Positions 11,375 to 15,552 of a stretch of DNA of 15,552 bases are shown one piece after another. This DNA is from Candidatus Cloacimonadota bacterium (GTDB taxonomy: Bacteria > Cloacimonadota > Cloacimonadia > Cloacimonadales > TCS61). The stretch is taken from positions 1-15,552 of the forward strand of contig JAIORR010000204.1 of the NCBI GenBank assembly GCA_021108055.1, in the 5' to 3' direction. Under the pieces are notes generated by a model. It saw only the letters and a list, made by a program, of their open reading frames with translations, was not told where the DNA came from and searched no databases. The position numbers and the translations under genes were made by a program. How positions within the stretch are numbered: the first letter of the stretch is position 1; each line of letters opens with the position of its first letter.

Positions 11375-13822
11375 ATGAAAATAAAAATTTGTACTTTAAT
11401 TGGAATAATTGCTTTTAGCAGTCTGGCTTTTGCTGATCAACTAACAGGGAAAATTACCGATTCTCAAACTGGAGAACCGATTGATCAAGTTAGTGTTTAC
11501 GTGGAAAATATGAACTTATATGCGACCTCTAACACAAATGGAGATTATAAGATCAGCTTTCTGAAACCGGGTGTTTTCAAGATAACCTTTGAACGGATAG
11601 GTTATGAAAAAAGAGTTGTGGAACATAATCTATTTGAAACTTCCGTTTTGAATATGCAGCTTATAAAAAAGCCGCAGAATATTTCAGGGCTTAAAATATC
11701 ATCTACAAAAGCCAGGGAACGGGAAACTCCGGTTACTTTTACAAATCTGGGAAACGAAACCATCAAGGAAATAAATTACGGGCAGGATATTCCTATGCTG
11801 ATGAGTGAAGTTCCCAATGTTTTTTCATATTCCGAAGCAGGAAATGGATTTGGTTATTCTCATCTTAAGATTCGTGGATTTGATCAGAACCGTATTGGAG
11901 TAATGATCAATGGGATTCCACTCAATGATCCCGAAGACCACCAGGTTTACTGGGTTGATATGCCCGACTTTGCAGAAAGTACACAAGATATTCAATTCCA
12001 GCGAGGAGTAGGAAGTTCGCTTTATGGAGTTTCTACTTTTGGTGGTTCGTTAAATATGCAGACAAATAATCTCAATGCTCCCAATCGAACAGAGATCTTT
12101 TCCAACTTCGGAAGTTATAATACTTATAAATACGGAGTAAAAACAGACTATGAAATCCTGAAAAATTACAAACTGAATTTGAGATTTTCCAGTATCAATT
12201 CTGATGGGTACCGAAATAATTCCGCATCAGAACAGTGGTCATATTTCGCAAATCTTTCACGAATCGGAGAAAGATCTATAACCGAACTGAATGTTTATGG
12301 TGGAAATGAACTTACACACGCAGCCTGGTATGCTTCTTCGGAAAGCGATCTGGAAGTAAATCATCAGCATAATCCGATAATTTATGATAATGAAATAGAT
12401 GACTTTTCTCAACCACATTTTGAACTGCATCACAGCTACTTTCTTGCTGATAATGCAAATGTGAAGAACACACTTTTTTATATTAGAGGAAACGGTTATT
12501 ACGAGCAATATAAATACGATCGTGACCTCTGGAAATACGGACTTTCTGAAGAAGAGAATTTACTGGAAGCTGACCTGATTAGAAAGAAAAACGTTAATAA
12601 GAACCATTATGGCTGGGTTTCTCAATATAATTTGCGTCACAAAATGGGAAGCCTGACTTTAGGGAGTTATATCAGTTTGTTCGACAGCGAGCATTGGGGT
12701 GAAATTAAGGAAGTTATCGGTGCTGACACTTTGAGTATTTCTTATGAAGAAGGACAAAAATATTACAATTATACCGGTGATAAACAGTATATTACATTTT
12801 ACGTGAATGAGTTATTCAAACCAATTAGTAATTTGTCGGTGATGGCTAATCTATATTTCCAAAAAATTAATTATAAATTTGAACAGCATGAAGCAGGTAA
12901 TTTTGACAGTGCTTTTTTAAATTCTTACGAAGTAGATTATGATTTCTTCAACCCGCGTTTTGGAATAAATTATAATCTGAATGAGTATATAAATTTTTAT
13001 GGAAATGTTTCTTTTGCACAGCGTGAACCTTCTGATGATGAACTTTATAACCTCTGGAAAGGTCCTGATGATCTGGGAGTTACTCCTCAATTTGACGAGT
13101 CCGAAATTATTACCAACGAAAATGGAGATACAATAAGAGTTGAATGGAGTGAGCCATTAATTAACGAGGAAAAGCTAACAAATTACGAATTGGGAACTAA
13201 CTATGACTCGGGTGTATTGAGTCTCAAATTGAATTTTTTCTGGATGGACTTTAAAAATGAAATCGTGGCTTATGATGAATTGGATGATGATTGGTGCAAT
13301 ATACGTGGAAATGCAGAAAAGACAGTACATCGAGGTATAGAATTTTCCGGAAAATATTTACTTCCACATAATATGATGTTCTCAGGCTCTTTCTCATATA
13401 ATGATAATTATTTTGACGAATTCAATCCTTTCACAGGTAGCGGAGATTATGATTATGATGGAAATAAAATTGCCGGATTCCCCGATATTTTGGCAAATGG
13501 AAGATTAAGCTATAAAACTGACCCATTACTTATTTCCGTGCAAATTCAACATGTTGGAAAGCAATACCTGGATAACACAGAAAACGAAGACCGAACGATT
13601 GATCCTTTTCAGGTTGTGAATGCTTCTGTTATCTATAAACTTACAAAGTTATTCGGGAAATCGGATATTGAACTGAATTTGCGAATAAATAATATACTGG
13701 ATAAAGAATACGAAACAGCCGGTTATTATGATAGTTGGGGTTCGGTTTACGGACCTCCGGGAAATTATTATTTTCCTGCTGCCGGACGGAATTTTATGGC
13801 TGGGGTTAGAGTGGGGTTTTAG
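11375..13822 (+). CDS. TonB-dependent outer-membrane receptor, likely for thiamine
   Basis: An 815-residue outer-membrane protein. Residues 1-20 form a Sec signal peptide ending AFA before D21. Next is a carboxypeptidase-regulatory-like beta domain (about 22-97: LTGKITDSQTGEPIDQVSVYV...), the N-terminal extension common in Bacteroidetes-type receptors. A plug domain follows (about 115-230), with LKIRGFDQNRIGVMINGIPLND and RGVGSSLYGVSTFGGSLNM. The remainder is a 22-strand-type beta barrel rich in aromatic and acidic residues, ending in a C-terminal phenylalanine. Energy would come from TonB-ExbBD, not in this window. The riboswitch makes thiamine or a phosphorylated or precursor form the probable ligand; thiamine receptors of this type behind TPP riboswitches are known in Bacteroidetes. 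The start has GGAGA (11366-11370). Confidence 0.93.
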   Translation: MKIKICTLIGIIAFSSLAFADQLTGKITDSQTGEPIDQVSVYVENMNLYATSNTNGDYKISFLKPGVFKITFERIGYEKRVVEHNLFETSVLNMQLIKKPQNISGLKISSTKARERETPVTFTNLGNETIKEINYGQDIPMLMSEVPNVFSYSEAGNGFGYSHLKIRGFDQNRIGVMINGIPLNDPEDHQVYWVDMPDFAESTQDIQFQRGVGSSLYGVSTFGGSLNMQTNNLNAPNRTEIFSNFGSYNTYKYGVKTDYEILKNYKLNLRFSSINSDGYRNNSASEQWSYFANLSRIGERSITELNVYGGNELTHAAWYASSESDLEVNHQHNPIIYDNEIDDFSQPHFELHHSYFLADNANVKNTLFYIRGNGYYEQYKYDRDLWKYGLSEEENLLEADLIRKKNVNKNHYGWVSQYNLRHKMGSLTLGSYISLFDSEHWGEIKEVIGADTLSISYEEGQKYYNYTGDKQYITFYVNELFKPISNLSVMANLYFQKINYKFEQHEAGNFDSAFLNSYEVDYDFFNPRFGINYNLNEYINFYGNVSFAQREPSDDELYNLWKGPDDLGVTPQFDESEIITNENGDTIRVEWSEPLINEEKLTNYELGTNYDSGVLSLKLNFFWMDFKNEIVAYDELDDDWCNIRGNAEKTVHRGIEFSGKYLLPHNMMFSGSFSYNDNYFDEFNPFTGSGDYDYDGNKIAGFPDILANGRLSYKTDPLLISVQIQHVGKQYLDNTENEDRTIDPFQVVNASVIYKLTKLFGKSDIELNLRINNILDKEYETAGYYDSWGSVYGPPGNYYFPAAGRNFMAGVRVGF

Positions 13823-13833
13823 AACTCCTTGCA

Positions 13834-13857
13834 GTTTCTCTTTAGTAAAGAGGAAAC
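13834..13857 (+). repeat. Hairpin just after the TonB receptor
   Basis: GTTTCTCTTTA (13834-13844) faces TAAAGAGGAAAC (13846-13857) with one bulged G. The arms resemble the GAGGAAAC hairpin at 4131-4149. No T tract follows, so it is probably an intergenic repeat element or an RNA-stabilising hairpin rather than the terminator. Confidence 0.6.
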
Positions 13858-13885
13858 GTAGAGAAGCAGGAAGAATATTTGTAGT

Positions 13886-13915
13886 GGCAGATCATTGATC
13901 TGCCTTTTCTATTTT
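13886..13915 (+). terminator. Probable terminator of the TonB receptor gene
   Basis: The perfect stem GGCAGAT (13886-13892) / ATCTGCC (13898-13904) around CATTG is followed by TTTTCTATTTT. The T tract is interrupted by a C and an A, so strength is moderate. Confidence 0.7.
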
Positions 13916-13957
13916 ATGAACCCGATTCGAGTTTTATAAACCCGAGTCGAGTTTATA
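13915..13957. repeat. Two tandem near-palindromes between convergent genes
   Basis: TATAAACCCGAGTCGAGTTTATA (13935-13957, split here only by description: arms TATAAAC and GTTTATA, core CGA-G-TCG) is preceded by a degenerate copy at 13915-13938 with core CGA-T-TCG. The two share the TTATA boundary and form an imperfect direct repeat of about 20 bp. The second runs into the stop codon of the reverse methyltransferase gene. It could be a protein-binding site or a weak terminator. Confidence 0.7.
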
Positions 13958-14570
13958 ACATCCCAGATATTTTTTTAGCTATCATTCTATTTGATGCATG
14001 TTTATGTGGAATGCCACTGGATATACAATCAAAAACTTCTTCCATACAATATTCGATTTTCCAGTCGTGATAATAACCAAACAATTCACCCGAAATCCAT
14101 TTGTTATCAGTTTTTTCACTATCCGGTGCTTTTTTTATAAATGGCTTTTGAATCAATACGGAGAAAACATTAAGTCCATTTTCAGATGTATATTTTTTAT
14201 AATTCTCAAAAACTCCATTTCTCAATTCCTCCGGAATGTAATGAAGTGTTCCTATTGAAAACAGGATATCGTATTCCTTTGTTAATCTGAATTCATTAAC
14301 ATCTGCCCGAAAAATATCTATAACAACACCAGCTTCCTCAGCCATTCTTTTAGTTTTTTCTACTCCCACGGAAGATAGATCGAACGCAGTTACATTATAG
14401 CCGTTTCGGGCAAGAAATATTGCGTTTCTGCCTTCTCCACAACCGATAACTAAAATTTTCAATGATTTTACCGGCGGCATCATTTCTAATATTTTAAAAC
14501 AAATTGGAGATGGCTTTCTGCCCCAATAATAATTCTTTTCAGCATACTTTGCATCATATTGATTTTTCAT
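13953..14570 (-). CDS. TehB-like SAM-dependent methyltransferase
   Basis: A 205-residue class I methyltransferase. The N-terminal YYWGRKPSP (14-22) and SAM motif I ILVIGCGEGRNAIFLARNGY (39-58) are followed by the acidic D69 in VTAFDLSS. FSIGTLHYIPEELR and the C-terminal pattern with APDSE, YYHDW, and SSGIPHKHASNRMIAKKI complete the match. This arrangement resembles TehB, which methylates tellurite or similar oxyanions and can give resistance, and related enzymes acting on small thiols. The substrate cannot be read from sequence. The start has AAAGGAGA (14585-14578) at good spacing. A hairpin-rich gap of 133 bp separates it from the upstream lipoprotein gene on the same strand. Confidence 0.87.
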   Translation of the reverse strand: MKNQYDAKYAEKNYYWGRKPSPICFKILEMMPPVKSLKILVIGCGEGRNAIFLARNGYNVTAFDLSSVGVEKTKRMAEEAGVVIDIFRADVNEFRLTKEYDILFSIGTLHYIPEELRNGVFENYKKYTSENGLNVFSVLIQKPFIKKAPDSEKTDNKWISGELFGYYHDWKIEYCMEEVFDCISSGIPHKHASNRMIAKKISGML

Positions 14571-14597
14571 TCAAAAGTCTCCTTTGTTTAATGTTCG

Positions 14598-14707
14598 GCA
14601 CGCGCCACGCTCTTCTCGCAAGCCAAAGGCTTGTAAACTTTTCTCTCAATCTGAATGTGGAGGCTTTTGTTAGCAGCAAGTTTTTCTGCTGTGCTACTTA
14701 CTCTCAA
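14598..14707 (-). repeat. Intergenic repeat with two TTGAGAG boxes and hairpins
   Basis: On the reverse strand TTGAGAGTAA (14707-14698) is followed by a hairpin formed by TAGCA...TGCTA (14695-14671, bulged, T/A-rich loop). Then TTGAGAGAAA (14649-14640) is followed by a hairpin CAAGCC-TTT-GGCTTG (14633-14619). The box-plus-hairpin order is the same as at 4095-4157 on the forward strand. The first box overlaps the stop codon of the lipoprotein gene. No T tract is present, so these are not simple terminators. Confidence 0.6.
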
Positions 14708-15546
14708 TATATTTCAAATTTTATTGTGGCTATTAGTTCTTCGAGTATATACAATTCAACCCTATATTTTCCGATTTCCCAATAACCTGACTTTAAAAAC
14801 CCCCAACCACCATCAAGATATGATGAATCCCATTCCAAATTAATAAAATAATCGTTTGTAAATGAGTCAATTATTTGATTGTTTTGATCATAGTAAATGC
14901 TTTTAATTTTAAATTCACGATCATTTTTTCTAAATGTATGTTGTAACCCAAGCTCCCAATTTATATATTGAGAAGTATTCTTTGGGAATCTCTTTTTATA
15001 AAATCTGCTTTTCTTGGGAATTTTATCCCCAGTATTTTCATATAACTTCACATATTCAATATATGAATCGATTTTTTCAATATATTGCAAATTCATATCA
15101 TCAATTATTTCAAAATTTGTAGCTCCTATATATTCATTCTCAGTATAAAATTTAATAAAATATTTGCCTGGTTCCCATCTTCCACCTTTATCCCAACCCC
15201 AGCTAAAAGAATGGTACGATGTTTCCCAATTAGACTCAATAAAAGTGTCCAACGTTTGCTTAATTATCTCAGTACTATCAGATTTATGATAAACGGCAGT
15301 GATTGGAAAATTAATATCTCTTGTTATGTTATTATGATAGAAATTAACTTCCCAATTAATGTATCTTGTTTCAGATTTTTTGAAAGTATTATTATAAACA
15401 CGGTATTCTTTTTTTATTTCTTCGACATTGCTTTCGTAAAGTTGGATGTTCGTTAAGAATACTCCTATCCTTTTGATGTAAGTATTAGAGACACAAGAAA
15501 AAATAACAATAAACAAAATTAACAAAATCGCTTTAATTATTTTCAT
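14704..15546 (-). CDS. Predicted lipoprotein with two tandem copies of one domain, function unknown
   Basis: A 280-residue protein. The N-terminal hydrophobic stretch ends in a lipobox-like IFSC with cysteine C18, so it is probably a lipoprotein. The mature part is a tandem duplication: repeat 1 at about 34-147 and repeat 2 at about 165-279. Each starts with a LYE element, then carries YINWE (62-66 and 194-198), about 35 residues of beta-rich sequence, a W..SYH/SYL segment, and the signature WGW..GGRWEPGKY or WGF..SGYWEIGKY. Each ends in NFEI or KFEI. Similar W-x-x-G-x-Y modules occur in secreted bacterial proteins without known function. The ATG lies 6 bp from the window edge, so its ribosome site and any earlier start cannot be judged. 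Base composition is more AT-rich than the neighbouring genes. Confidence 0.75.
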   Translation of the reverse strand: MKIIKAILLILFIVIFSCVSNTYIKRIGVFLTNIQLYESNVEEIKKEYRVYNNTFKKSETRYINWEVNFYHNNITRDINFPITAVYHKSDSTEIIKQTLDTFIESNWETSYHSFSWGWDKGGRWEPGKYFIKFYTENEYIGATNFEIIDDMNLQYIEKIDSYIEYVKLYENTGDKIPKKSRFYKKRFPKNTSQYINWELGLQHTFRKNDREFKIKSIYYDQNNQIIDSFTNDYFINLEWDSSYLDGGWGFLKSGYWEIGKYRVELYILEELIATIKFEIY

Positions 15547-15552
15547 GTTTAC

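Overview
The window is AT-rich and gene-dense. It comes from a Gram-negative bacterium: it carries a TonB-dependent outer-membrane receptor, HflK/HflC and two predicted lipoproteins. Short intergenic gaps, strong AGGAG-type ribosome sites and the gene mix would fit an uncultured lineage near the Bacteroidetes/FCB side of the tree, such as Cloacimonadota. That placement is a guess from style and not a proof.

Layout. Positions 4-3982 form one forward operon: a NusG/RfaH-type elongation factor, a GalE-type sugar-nucleotide epimerase, hflK, hflC, tadA, and directly after tadA a tRNA-Ser(CGA). Positions 3964-4269 hold an exact 112-bp direct repeat that duplicates the 3' end of that tRNA, with an 82-bp hairpin-bearing spacer. 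A small lipoprotein gene with its own terminator follows (4446-5143). On the reverse strand, 7463-5142 encodes a PdxA-methyltransferase fusion protein followed without a gap by rnhB. Divergent from it is a MEMO-family gene (7617-8435), then a tRNA-Gly/Cys/Leu cluster (8479-8775) ending in a bidirectional terminator. A decayed adenosine deaminase gene (9126-8823) lies on the other side of that terminator.

The most coherent system lies at 9178-13822. Two TPP (thiamine pyrophosphate) riboswitches sit back to back. The reverse one (11082-10999) leads an SSS-family sodium/solute symporter and a tightly coupled 127-residue four-helix membrane protein. The forward one (11212-11298), followed by an intrinsic terminator, leads an 815-residue TonB-dependent receptor. 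Together they look like a two-membrane thiamine (or thiamine-precursor) uptake module: the receptor brings the vitamin through the outer membrane, the symporter through the inner membrane, and both are shut off by intracellular TPP. The two arms seem to use different control modes. The forward one has a terminator. In the reverse one the Shine-Dalgarno of a TTG-started gene lies inside the aptamer.

The right end holds a TehB-like methyltransferase and a lipoprotein built of two tandem copies of one domain, both on the reverse strand. They are separated by hairpin-rich intergenic repeats related to those near the tRNA-Ser. No CRISPR array, transposase or phage gene was seen.
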